A stretch of DNA of 64,000 nucleotides from Granulosicoccus sp045110475 (lineage in GTDB: Bacteria > Pseudomonadota > Gammaproteobacteria > Granulosicoccales > Granulosicoccaceae): positions 28,538 to 92,537 of the forward strand of contig JBGCGC010000035.1 in the NCBI GenBank assembly GCA_045110475.1. Reading direction: 5' to 3'. The notes beneath the pieces were generated by a model. That model was given only the letters and a program-made list of their open reading frames with translations. It did not search any database and was not told the origin of the DNA. Below are positions 36,941 through 44,989 of this stretch, piece after piece. The stretch's first letter is position 1. Each line of letters opens with the position of its first letter. The translations under genes were made by a program, and so were the position numbers.

Positions 36941-37984
36941 ATGGCAACACTAGAGCTTGTCAATGTTTGCAAGTCCTTCGGCAACACTGAAGTCATCAAG
37001 GACATGAACCTGCAGGTCAAGAATGGCGAACTGGTTGTGTTTGTTGGGCCCAGTGGTTGTGGCAAGTCGACCATGCTACGCATGATTGCAGGCCTTGAGT
37101 CGCTAAGCGGTGGCAGCATAGCCATTGGCGGTAAACGCATCGATCACTACCCACCAGCCAATCGCGGTATTGCCATGGTGTTTCAATCATATGCCCTGTA
37201 CCCGCACAAGGATGTTCGTGGCAATCTTGGGTTTGCACTACGGCACGCCAAAGTGCCTAAAGCTGAGATAGACGATCGCGTCAACAGGGCTGCAGAAATA
37301 CTCGAACTTGATGATCTGATGGATCGCAAGCCACGCGAGTTATCCGGTGGGCAGCGACAACGCGTGGCGATCGGGCGTGCCATTGTGAGAGAACCTGAAG
37401 TGTTTTTGTTTGATGAGCCTCTCTCCAATCTGGATGCTGCCTTGAGAGTGCATATGCGCGTAGAAATTCTGAAACTTCATCAGCGACTGAAAAACACGCT
37501 TGTGTATGTCACGCATGATCAGGTCGAGGCCATGACACTCGCTGATCGTATCGTTGTCTTTCGTGCAGGCGAGGTTGAACAGATAGGTACACCGCTTGAG
37601 TTGTACCGCACACCTGCCAACCGGTTTGTAGCAGGCTTTATCGGCTCACCCGCCATGAATTTTCTGGATGCTCTATCAAGCGATCAGTCAATCAGTGTTG
37701 GAGGAAAACAGGTTTGCCAACGTCAGGCACCTGAAGGCAAAGTCACGCTTGGCGTCAGACCTGAGCATCTGAGGGTCGATGCTGATGGCGCATTTTCAGG
37801 TACAGTTCAGGTATTTGAACATCTAGGGGGAGAATCCTTCGTGCATCTTTTAACAAATGATGGACAAACCCTGATTGCAAAGCTTGATGGTGAGTATCAG
37901 TTCTCTATCGGCGAATCTTGCCGGCTGGGAATTGAAGCCAGCAAATGCCATGTGTTCGATCAACACGAACAGCGCATTGCCTGA
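36941..37984 (+). CDS. Sugar ABC transporter ATP-binding protein
   Basis: Cytoplasmic ATPase, 347 residues, of the MalK/UgpC/MsmX type. It shows Walker A VGPSGCGKST (about 35-44), Q-loop VFQSYALYPH, signature LSGGQRQRV, Walker B FLFDEPLSNLD and the H-loop TH. The C-terminal OB-fold domain (about 240-347) includes VTLGVRPEHLRV. It completes the four-gene importer. In many bacteria such ATPases serve several sugar importers. Confidence 0.94.
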   Translation: MATLELVNVCKSFGNTEVIKDMNLQVKNGELVVFVGPSGCGKSTMLRMIAGLESLSGGSIAIGGKRIDHYPPANRGIAMVFQSYALYPHKDVRGNLGFALRHAKVPKAEIDDRVNRAAEILELDDLMDRKPRELSGGQRQRVAIGRAIVREPEVFLFDEPLSNLDAALRVHMRVEILKLHQRLKNTLVYVTHDQVEAMTLADRIVVFRAGEVEQIGTPLELYRTPANRFVAGFIGSPAMNFLDALSSDQSISVGGKQVCQRQAPEGKVTLGVRPEHLRVDADGAFSGTVQVFEHLGGESFVHLLTNDGQTLIAKLDGEYQFSIGESCRLGIEASKCHVFDQHEQRIA

Positions 37985-38162
37985 TCATACGCTTTCTGCG
38001 GTGCAACCTTCGGCCGTGCAGGCTACTGGCAGTTCACAAAAAGTTACAGCTTAAAGACGGTTGTACTGGTTCAGCTGCGGTTAACCTTGATATTGCTATC
38101 GTGCCGGATATGTCTGGTATAAACGTCCAGCGCAAGTCTCAGATCAACTTAAGAGTGACCCC

Positions 38163-38681
38163 ATGAACAAGACGGCCATGTTGTATTCATTACTGTTATC
38201 CACACTCGTGCTCTGTGCCTGCTCGGACGGATCAGTGTCAGGTGGCGGCGCGGGTGACACCGATGACGAGGAAATCCAGTCTGCAATCGAGCTAATTCAG
38301 CCGCTTATCGGCTTATATGAACTTCCGGAGAACTGGCGCGGTGTGCCAACTAGCGAGGCTTATCTGGAAATAACAGCGCCTGATGCCCGCGGAATTTCCG
38401 AGAGCCTGTTATTTATTGTGAACGACATGAGAAACTGTATCGAACCCAGTCGGACGGCAGGCGATGTTACAAAAGATCCAGTGAGCGATCGACTGTTTTT
38501 CGATTCATTCAACATTGGAACTTCGATCCTGTCACTCGATGGTACCGATCTGGTCATTGATCTTGCAGCTGATGTCAACGATATTGACGACGACGGAGAT
38601 GAAGCAGAACCAGGCACATTAAGAGCGGCACGACTTGTCAATATTGCCAACGCATCCGATCTTGGTGAGACCTGCCAATAA
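38163..38681 (+). CDS. Hypothetical lipoprotein
   Basis: A 172-residue predicted lipoprotein of unknown function. The signal ends at a lipobox LCAC near residue 20, with Ser at +2, which favours outer-membrane sorting. The mature part is acidic (for example GAGDTDDEE and DINDDGDEAEPG-type runs) with two further cysteines (MRNCIEP and ETCQ at the end) that could form a disulfide. It lies alone 178 bp after the importer genes, with no clear partner. I recognise no family. Confidence 0.65.
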   Translation: MNKTAMLYSLLLSTLVLCACSDGSVSGGGAGDTDDEEIQSAIELIQPLIGLYELPENWRGVPTSEAYLEITAPDARGISESLLFIVNDMRNCIEPSRTAGDVTKDPVSDRLFFDSFNIGTSILSLDGTDLVIDLAADVNDIDDDGDEAEPGTLRAARLVNIANASDLGETCQ

Positions 38682-38776
38682 GCAATAGCGATAAACACCA
38701 AAGTAGACTCATGCTTTTATGCTTCGCTTATTGCAGAGGATCAGTAGCAGGCGAGTCGTTTTCGGGTTTTTCATAT

Positions 38777-38790
38777 CACTAGGGTTAAAC
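38777..38790. repeat. Motif shared with the 57.4-kb palindromic element
   Basis: ATCACTAGGGTTAA here is identical to the right end of the MITE-like element at 57393-57589, and the bases just before it (GAGTCGTTTT, a T-run) also resemble it. No left end is seen within the 112-bp gap, so at most this is a remnant or a solo end. A 14-bp match alone could be chance. Confidence 0.35.
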
Positions 38791-38793
38791 ACA

Positions 38794-39858
38794 CTACAAC
38801 AATGATACCGGCTGACCCGACTTGACGCTCTCATCAGCGGCAATGCAGATTCTCAGCGATTGCACAGCATCACGCCAATGCCTTACCAGATTTACATCGT
38901 TGACAATGGCATCATACAAGTACGCCTGCTCACGATTACAAAGTGCTTGATGATCAGGCTCGTCTGCCATATCCAGCAGAGTATCCTCCTTGGCAAAACC
39001 ACCATCAACGTCAAGCTCGCTTCTATGTATCCGTATCTGTGATGTGCGGGTATGAGTGTCGATATCATCAGAACGCGCAGCTTCATCCATTACAATGGAT
39101 ACCGCCCCGTTGGGCGAGATAATATCCTTAACAAAAAACGCACTTTCGGACATCATTGGCCCCCAGCCCGCCTCGTACCAGCCAACCGAATCATCATCAA
39201 AACGTACCTGAAAGTGCCCATAATTGTACATGTGCTCTGGCACTTCGTCGGTCAGGCGCAGACCCATACCACTGACATGTACAGGCATGGCATCAGTAAT
39301 CTGACACATGACATCGACATAGTGCACACCACAATCAACCAGTGGTGAGGTGGATTGCATGAGCTGACGATGGGTTTGCCAGGTAGCACCCGAAGATTGC
39401 TGATTCAGGTTTAACCGGAACACAAACGGACCCCCAAGAGCACGTGCCTCCTTGATCAATTTTATCCAAGATGGGTGGTGCCTGAGTATGTACCCCACCA
39501 CCAGCTTTTTACCATTTCGCACAGCTGCATCAACCACACGTTGTGCATCGACCACGCTGGTGGCCATGGGTTTCTCCAAAAAAACATGCTTGCCTTTGTC
39601 AAGCGCCGCAATAGCATAGTCCGCATGTGAATCTGAATACGTGTTGATAGATACAACATCGCAGTCAACGTTGGCCAACGCATCATGAAAGTCGTTAAAC
39701 AAAGGCAGATGGGCCAGTTCATCCACAAGCTCGGGCGTGGATCGATTCACCAGAGCAACAACGTCAAAACCCGGATGATGAAAACAGGCGATAGCATGGC
39801 TTTTGCCCATGTTGCCAATGCCTGCAATCAGAATTTTCAATGGCGGGATCTGGCTCAT
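38794..39858 (-). CDS. Gfo/Idh/MocA family oxidoreductase
   Basis: A 354-residue NAD(P)-dependent oxidoreductase. The N-terminal Rossmann fold has ILIAGIGNMGKSHA (about 9-22), and the family's key motif EKPMA holds the catalytic Lys region. The C-terminal domain carries the VDCGVHYVDVM segment. Substrate cannot be told from sequence; family members act on sugars, inositols and derivatives. It is the last gene of the peptide-importer operon, 40 bp after dppF, which is an unusual place and may indicate that a peptide- or amino-sugar-linked compound is processed. Confidence 0.88.
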   Translation of the reverse strand: MSQIPPLKILIAGIGNMGKSHAIACFHHPGFDVVALVNRSTPELVDELAHLPLFNDFHDALANVDCDVVSINTYSDSHADYAIAALDKGKHVFLEKPMATSVVDAQRVVDAAVRNGKKLVVGYILRHHPSWIKLIKEARALGGPFVFRLNLNQQSSGATWQTHRQLMQSTSPLVDCGVHYVDVMCQITDAMPVHVSGMGLRLTDEVPEHMYNYGHFQVRFDDDSVGWYEAGWGPMMSESAFFVKDIISPNGAVSIVMDEAARSDDIDTHTRTSQIRIHRSELDVDGGFAKEDTLLDMADEPDHQALCNREQAYLYDAIVNDVNLVRHWRDAVQSLRICIAADESVKSGQPVSLL

Positions 39859-39897
39859 GATATTTTTCCAGGTATCTATTGCTTAGTGAGCATGAAT

Positions 39898-40887
39898 TTA
39901 CGTTAGTGGAAAATAGCACGCAACCTTATGACCGTCAGTTAGCTTCAACTCAGGAGCCTGGGTCTGGCAACGCGATTCTGAGAGCCAGCAACGCGGATGG
40001 AATGCGCAACCTGCGGGCGGAGTGAGCGGCGATGGCAGCTCACCTTCCAGACGTATGCGTTTTCGTGCGCGCATCGGGTCTGCCACAGGCGTTGCTGACA
40101 ACAGAGCTTGCGTGTATGGATGCTGAGGGGATGAAAAAACCGCCTCTGCCGTACCTGATTCCACCACACGGCCAAGGTACATCACCATGACATCGTCTGC
40201 CATATGGCGCACCACCGATAGATCATGCGAGATAAACAGATAGGCCAGGTTAAAGCGATCCTGCAGATCGACCAACAGATTCAGTATCTGCGATTGAATG
40301 GACAGATCCAGCGCGGATACAGGCTCATCCAGCACCAGAACACGCGGGTTTAGCATCAGCGCACGAGCAACGGCAATACGCTGGCGTTGCCCTCCGGAAA
40401 ACATGTGCGGGTAGCGCTCGTAGTGCTCGGGACGCAAGCCCGTAAACCCAAGCATCTCGCGAGCTTTTGCCTCGCGCTGCGGGGATGGAATATCTGGCCG
40501 ATTGATCAGCAACGGCTCTTCAAGGATACGTCCGATAGTTTGCCGAGGGTTAAGCGAACCGAAAGGATCCTGAAAGACGATCTGCACCGAGGCTCTGAGC
40601 TTCGCTCGCTGATCAACATCCAGTGTGTTGTCAGCGCTGATCTCATGACCATCCAGATTAAGGGCTCCGGAACTGGGCGATTCGATCATGGTCACCACCC
40701 GCGCCAGTGTGGATTTTCCACAGCCCGATTCACCGACAACGGCCAGCGTCTTGCCGGCACTCAATTCAAAACTTGCATCTCTCAAGGCCTTCACCGAGGC
40801 ACGCTTGCCAAACAGCCCCCCCGGCACCTCATAATATCGGCTGAGATTGCTGGCACTTATTAATGGCGCAGGCACCTCGTTGCTCAT
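39898..40887 (-). CDS. dppF: Peptide ABC transporter ATP-binding protein DppF-like
   Basis: Cytoplasmic ATPase, 329 residues, of the oligopeptide/dipeptide importer family. It has Walker A GESGCGKST, Q-loop VFQDPFGSLNP, signature FSGGQRQRIAVARAL, Walker B VLVLDEPVSALD and the C-terminal oligopeptide/dipeptide extension with FHPRCWLSESRC, whose cysteines are typical of an iron-sulfur or metal site in this family. It overlaps dppD by 4 nt. Confidence 0.93.
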   Translation of the reverse strand: MSNEVPAPLISASNLSRYYEVPGGLFGKRASVKALRDASFELSAGKTLAVVGESGCGKSTLARVVTMIESPSSGALNLDGHEISADNTLDVDQRAKLRASVQIVFQDPFGSLNPRQTIGRILEEPLLINRPDIPSPQREAKAREMLGFTGLRPEHYERYPHMFSGGQRQRIAVARALMLNPRVLVLDEPVSALDLSIQSQILNLLVDLQDRFNLAYLFISHDLSVVRHMADDVMVMYLGRVVESGTAEAVFSSPQHPYTQALLSATPVADPMRARKRIRLEGELPSPLTPPAGCAFHPRCWLSESRCQTQAPELKLTDGHKVACYFPLT

Positions 40888-41876
40888 GTAGGTGCCTCAG
40901 CTTGTGCAAGCGGCAGCCCATCGGACAAGGGGTAATGACAACGCGCCTTCCCGAGTTGCAATGTCTGCGGTTTGGGTGGAACCGAGCGGCAATGATCGTC
41001 GGCAAAGAGACAACGTGGCGAGAACAGGCAACCAGTGGGCCTGTCAAACTGCCCCGGTACGACACCCGGAATGCTGGGTAATTTGCGGCTCGTGGATCTT
41101 TCTGGCAGTGCTGAAAGCAAGGCATGTGTATAGGGATGATGTGCGTTGGCAAATAGGGAACGCACATCCTGCTCTTCAACCTTCTGACCTGCGTACTGTA
41201 CGCTGACACGTTGGGCAGTTTCTGCAACCACACCCATATCATGGGTGATCAATATCAGTGCCATGCCAGTCGATTGCTGCAGTTCTAGCAGAAGCTCGAG
41301 AATCTGGGCCTGAATGGTCACATCCAGTGCGGTTGTGGGCTCATCAGCTATCAGTAGTTTGGGCTTGCAGGCAATTGCCATGGCAATCATTACGCGTTGA
41401 GACATACCACCAGAGAGTTGATGTGGAAATGCTCTCAACCGGCATTCAGGATCAGGAAGGCCTACATGTTCCAACAGCTCAACCGCCCTTTTCTGTCGCT
41501 GGGACCGCGATAATGAGAGATGCGTTTTCAGCGCTTCACGAAGCTGAAATCCAATCGTGAAACACGGATTGAGGCTGGTCATGGGCTCCTGAAAAATCAT
41601 GGATACATCCCGACCAACAATAGCTCGACGTTCAGCGGCGCTCACGCGCAATAAATCCTTGCCATCAAACTCCATGACGTCGGCACTTACCGTAGCAGTC
41701 CACGGCAACAAACCCATAACAGCCAACATCGATACCGATTTTCCGCTCCCTGACTCACCCACGATGGCCAGAACATCACTGACATCCATCTGTACATCAA
41801 CACCATCAACCGCACGAAACCGGCCATCAATCGTCTTGAAATCAACAGCTAGATTGCGCACGTCAAGCAAGGGCAT
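40884..41876 (-). CDS. dppD: Peptide ABC transporter ATP-binding protein DppD-like
   Basis: Cytoplasmic ATPase, 330 residues, paired with the DppF-like one. It has Walker A GESGSGKS, Q-loop IFQEPMTSLNP, the signature LSGGMSQRVMIAMAI, Walker B LLIADEPTTALD and the family C-terminal cysteine-rich segment FSPRCLFADDHC. A strong AGGAGAG lies 4 nt before the ATG at 41876. It sits after dppC by 44 bp. Confidence 0.93.
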   Translation of the reverse strand: MPLLDVRNLAVDFKTIDGRFRAVDGVDVQMDVSDVLAIVGESGSGKSVSMLAVMGLLPWTATVSADVMEFDGKDLLRVSAAERRAIVGRDVSMIFQEPMTSLNPCFTIGFQLREALKTHLSLSRSQRQKRAVELLEHVGLPDPECRLRAFPHQLSGGMSQRVMIAMAIACKPKLLIADEPTTALDVTIQAQILELLLELQQSTGMALILITHDMGVVAETAQRVSVQYAGQKVEEQDVRSLFANAHHPYTHALLSALPERSTSRKLPSIPGVVPGQFDRPTGCLFSPRCLFADDHCRSVPPKPQTLQLGKARCHYPLSDGLPLAQAEAPT

Positions 41877-41920
41877 GTAACTCTCCTGATTCGGATTGCA
41901 CGTAGCCGCTGAACATCGAT

Positions 41921-42814
41921 TCAGCTGCGTTTGAGTTTGGGGTCAAGCGCATCACGTAAACCGTCTCCCATCAGGTTGATAGCCAACACGTTGATCAGTA
42001 TGGCAAGCCCAGGGAATGTCACAACCCACCAGGCGCGTAGCACAAATTCTCTCGAATCGGCCAGCATGGTGCCCCATTCAGGTGTTGGCGGCTGAGCACC
42101 AAGACCCAGAAACCCTAGCGCTGCCGCATCCAGAATAGCCGTGGAAAACGATAGTGCAGCCTGTACGATAATTGGCGCCAGACAATTGGGTAGAACCGTG
42201 ACAAACATCAGCCGCCTTCGGCTCGCGCCAACAACACGTGCGGATGTGACATAGTCTTTGGGTAACTCCTGCAGCACAGCCGCTCGCGTCAGGCGAACAT
42301 AATGCGGCTGCAAGACAATGGCTATGGCAATCATGGCATTGATGAGTGACGGGCCGAGAATAGCGACCATCACCAGCGCCAGCAATAAACTGGGAAATGC
42401 CAAGAGAATATCCATCAGGCGCATGATGAGGGTATCCACCCACCCGCGAGCGAAACCTGCAATCAGACCAATGATGACGCCGCTGCCCGCTGAAATCACA
42501 ACGACAATAATGCCGATAAAAAACGAGTATCTGGCACCGTGAATCAGTCGTGACAACAGATCACGACCGACAGCATCAGTGCCCAGTATGAATTGACTGG
42601 TTCCGCCCTCCTGCCACATGGGAGGTTGCAACAAGGCCTCACGATACTGCTGTGTCGGCGAGTGGGGCGCTACAATGTCCGCCAGTATGGCGATGACCAC
42701 AAACACCGCAAACACCAAAAGACCAACGACAGCTCCGCGATTCTCGCTGAAATAGCTCCAGAACTCAGCGAAGCGACCGGACCTTGCCGGAAGGGTGTTC
42801 TCTACCACACTCAT
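41921..42814 (-). CDS. dppC: Peptide ABC transporter permease DppC-like
   Basis: Inner-membrane permease, 297 residues. The N-terminal transmembrane segment is AVVGLLVFAVFVVIAILAD, followed by a periplasmic loop holding FILGTDAVGRDLLSRLIHGARYS, a hallmark of the DppC/OppC family. Five more hydrophobic segments follow, and the EAA loop includes VTSARVVGASRRRLMF. It overlaps dppB by 4 nt. Confidence 0.94.
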   Translation of the reverse strand: MSVVENTLPARSGRFAEFWSYFSENRGAVVGLLVFAVFVVIAILADIVAPHSPTQQYREALLQPPMWQEGGTSQFILGTDAVGRDLLSRLIHGARYSFFIGIIVVVISAGSGVIIGLIAGFARGWVDTLIMRLMDILLAFPSLLLALVMVAILGPSLINAMIAIAIVLQPHYVRLTRAAVLQELPKDYVTSARVVGASRRRLMFVTVLPNCLAPIIVQAALSFSTAILDAAALGFLGLGAQPPTPEWGTMLADSREFVLRAWWVVTFPGLAILINVLAINLMGDGLRDALDPKLKRS

Positions 42815-43818
42815 CGCTGACGAATCTTGGGATTGATAAGCCCGTAGAGCACATCAACCACCAGATTGACCACCATGACGATAACCGCAATCATCAACAG
42901 CCCACCCTGTACAGCGGTGTAGTCACGACTGTTGATACCTTCCACCATCCACTTACCGATACCCGGCCAGGAAAAGATGGTTTCCGTCAGAATGGCCCCT
43001 GCCATCAAGGTACCTACCGACAAACCAATGACTGTGATAACCGGTATCAGTGCATTACGCAGCGCATGCAAACCATTGACCCTCAGAGGACTCAACCCTT
43101 TTGCCCTGGCAGTTCGCACGTAGTCCTCACTCAAAACCTCCAGCATGGCAGAACGGGTCTGCCGGGCGATGACTGCCAACGGTATGGTGCCAAGCACAAT
43201 GGTTGGCAGAATAAGATGCTGTACCGCGGAGGCAAACGCCCCCGGCTGCCCGCTTCTGAAACTGTCAATCAGCATGAAGCCGGTATCGGTAGGGAAAAAG
43301 AACATCAAGGATATCCGCCCGGACACCGGCGTCCAGCCAAGCATGCCTGAGAACAGGATAATCAGCAGTAATGCCCACCAGAAAATAGGCATTGAGTAGC
43401 CCACCAGCGCGGTAGACATCAGCGTTTGATCAGGCCATTTACCTCGATTGACAGCCGCCACTATTCCCGATGGAATGCCAATGACAATCGCAAAGACAAT
43501 GGCACACAAAGACAGTTCCAGGGTTGCCGGAAACAGCGTAAAGAACTCATCCCACACCGGTTGTTTTGTCTTGAAAGAGATACCCAGATCGCCACGCAGA
43601 ATACCGGTCAGGTAGTTCCAGTACTGCGTCAACAAGGGCTGGTCAAATCCAAACTGCGTCATTAGCGTGGCATAGCGTTCATCAGTCATGCCACGCTCGC
43701 CAGCCATCAACAGAATTGGATCGCCCGGCAGCAAACGGATGAAAAGAAACGAGACGATGGAGACGCCGATAAACGTCGGAATAAACGTACCCAGCCTGCG
43801 TAGTATGAAACCCGGCAT
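42811..43818 (-). CDS. dppB: Peptide ABC transporter permease DppB-like
   Basis: Inner-membrane permease, 335 residues. It has the N-terminal GVSIVSFLFIRLLPGDP typical of DppB/OppB, six hydrophobic segments and the EAA loop YVRTARAKGLSPLRV. Its start is 6 bp after the stop of the M24 peptidase gene. With the DppC-like protein it forms the membrane channel. Confidence 0.94.
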   Translation of the reverse strand: MPGFILRRLGTFIPTFIGVSIVSFLFIRLLPGDPILLMAGERGMTDERYATLMTQFGFDQPLLTQYWNYLTGILRGDLGISFKTKQPVWDEFFTLFPATLELSLCAIVFAIVIGIPSGIVAAVNRGKWPDQTLMSTALVGYSMPIFWWALLLIILFSGMLGWTPVSGRISLMFFFPTDTGFMLIDSFRSGQPGAFASAVQHLILPTIVLGTIPLAVIARQTRSAMLEVLSEDYVRTARAKGLSPLRVNGLHALRNALIPVITVIGLSVGTLMAGAILTETIFSWPGIGKWMVEGINSRDYTAVQGGLLMIAVIVMVVNLVVDVLYGLINPKIRQR

Positions 43819-43824
43819 TGCCGC

Positions 43825-44919
43825 TTAACCGATAATTGTCAGTGTCTTGTCAAAGTTTGTCATCGACTCGCTGCCGGTGTCGGTAATCAGTACGTCATCC
43901 TCGATGCGCACACCAAACTCGGATAATTCATACAGGCCAGGCTCGATGGTAAACACCGTACCGCTGATTAGTTTTTCATGATTTCCACGCATGATGTACG
44001 GGTCTTCATGAATATCACGCCCAAGACCATGTCCTGTCTTGTGGCGAATGCGATCAGCATACGCTGAGTTCTCCAGTACACCTGTTGTTGCCTCATCAAT
44101 ATCATGGGCCGTGGCGCCGGGTCGTGAAGCCTGGTGGCCAGCAAGATTCGCGGACAGTACCGTGTTGTAGACATCGCTATCCTTGTCATCACAATGCCCG
44201 ACGAAAAAGGTACGCGTGATGTCTGCACAGACTCCGTCCGCTCTGGCACCAAAATCAATCAGCAAAGCATCTCCAGCTTGCAGTTGATAGTCATCTCTAC
44301 TATGTGCATGCGGCTGAGCAGAATTGGTACTCGCCGCAACAATGGGGGGAAACGCAAAATCCTGAGCACCTGAGGCAAACAGTTGCTGGACAAGAATATT
44401 CTCAATAATCCGCTCAGTCATACCGACCTTTACCTGATCGATGGTGTTGGCCAGCGCTTGTTCAGAGATAGTGATCGCGCCACGTATGGCAGCAAGCTCT
44501 TCAGGGTTTTTACTCAATCGCAAACTGGCAATCGCTTTTTGCGCATCCCTTATCTCGAGCCCTGCTGCGCTCTTTCTGAACGCCTGATCGACAAACACCC
44601 GCATCACCTGACCTTCCACACCCAGCGTCGTCAGTTTATTGTGTTGCATCAAGGCATCAAAGGCCGGCTGAAAGCCATCCTGGTCGCGCCAGTCGTACAC
44701 CTCACCATCAAATCCGACAGCGCCAAACGAGGGTATTTCCAGATTAGGCACTACGGCTGATGGCGGGCCGCTGGCGGGGATGACAACGACTAGCGGCCGC
44801 TCATTCTGGTGGAACTCCTTATTGAACAAACGGGAAAAATTCGATCCCGGAACCAGAGCAATAGCATCCAGACCTTCGCGTTTTGCGATGGCACGTAAGG
44901 CATCGTATCGATCAGTCAT
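43825..44919 (-). CDS. M24-family Xaa-Pro peptidase
   Basis: A 364-residue cytoplasmic metallopeptidase of the aminopeptidase P/prolidase family. The N-terminal creatinase-like domain (1-125) precedes the pita-bread catalytic domain. Metal-ligand motifs are DALLIDFGARADGVCADITR (both Asp), GHGLGRDIHEDP (His), FTIEPGLYE (Glu) and GVRIEDDVL (Glu). It lies between dppA and dppB in one operon, so it probably cleaves imported Xaa-Pro peptides. Prolidase versus aminopeptidase specificity cannot be resolved by eye. Confidence 0.9.
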   Translation of the reverse strand: MTDRYDALRAIAKREGLDAIALVPGSNFSRLFNKEFHQNERPLVVVIPASGPPSAVVPNLEIPSFGAVGFDGEVYDWRDQDGFQPAFDALMQHNKLTTLGVEGQVMRVFVDQAFRKSAAGLEIRDAQKAIASLRLSKNPEELAAIRGAITISEQALANTIDQVKVGMTERIIENILVQQLFASGAQDFAFPPIVAASTNSAQPHAHSRDDYQLQAGDALLIDFGARADGVCADITRTFFVGHCDDKDSDVYNTVLSANLAGHQASRPGATAHDIDEATTGVLENSAYADRIRHKTGHGLGRDIHEDPYIMRGNHEKLISGTVFTIEPGLYELSEFGVRIEDDVLITDTGSESMTNFDKTLTIIG

Positions 44920-44939
44920 GATTCATGATTCCAATTAAA

Positions 44940-44961
44940 AACGGCCGCACAGGCGGCCGTT
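44940..44961 (-). terminator. Rho-independent terminator-like hairpin after dppA
   Basis: On the minus strand, a GC-rich stem of nine base pairs (AACGGCCGC with GCGGCCGTT, 4-nt loop) is followed by TTTTAATT. It lies between the dppA stop (44990) and the M24 peptidase start (44919). Such partial terminators after the binding-protein gene lower expression of the membrane components. Confidence 0.8.
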
Positions 44962-44989
44962 CTCCAGCATCGTAGCGTCTGACACTCCA

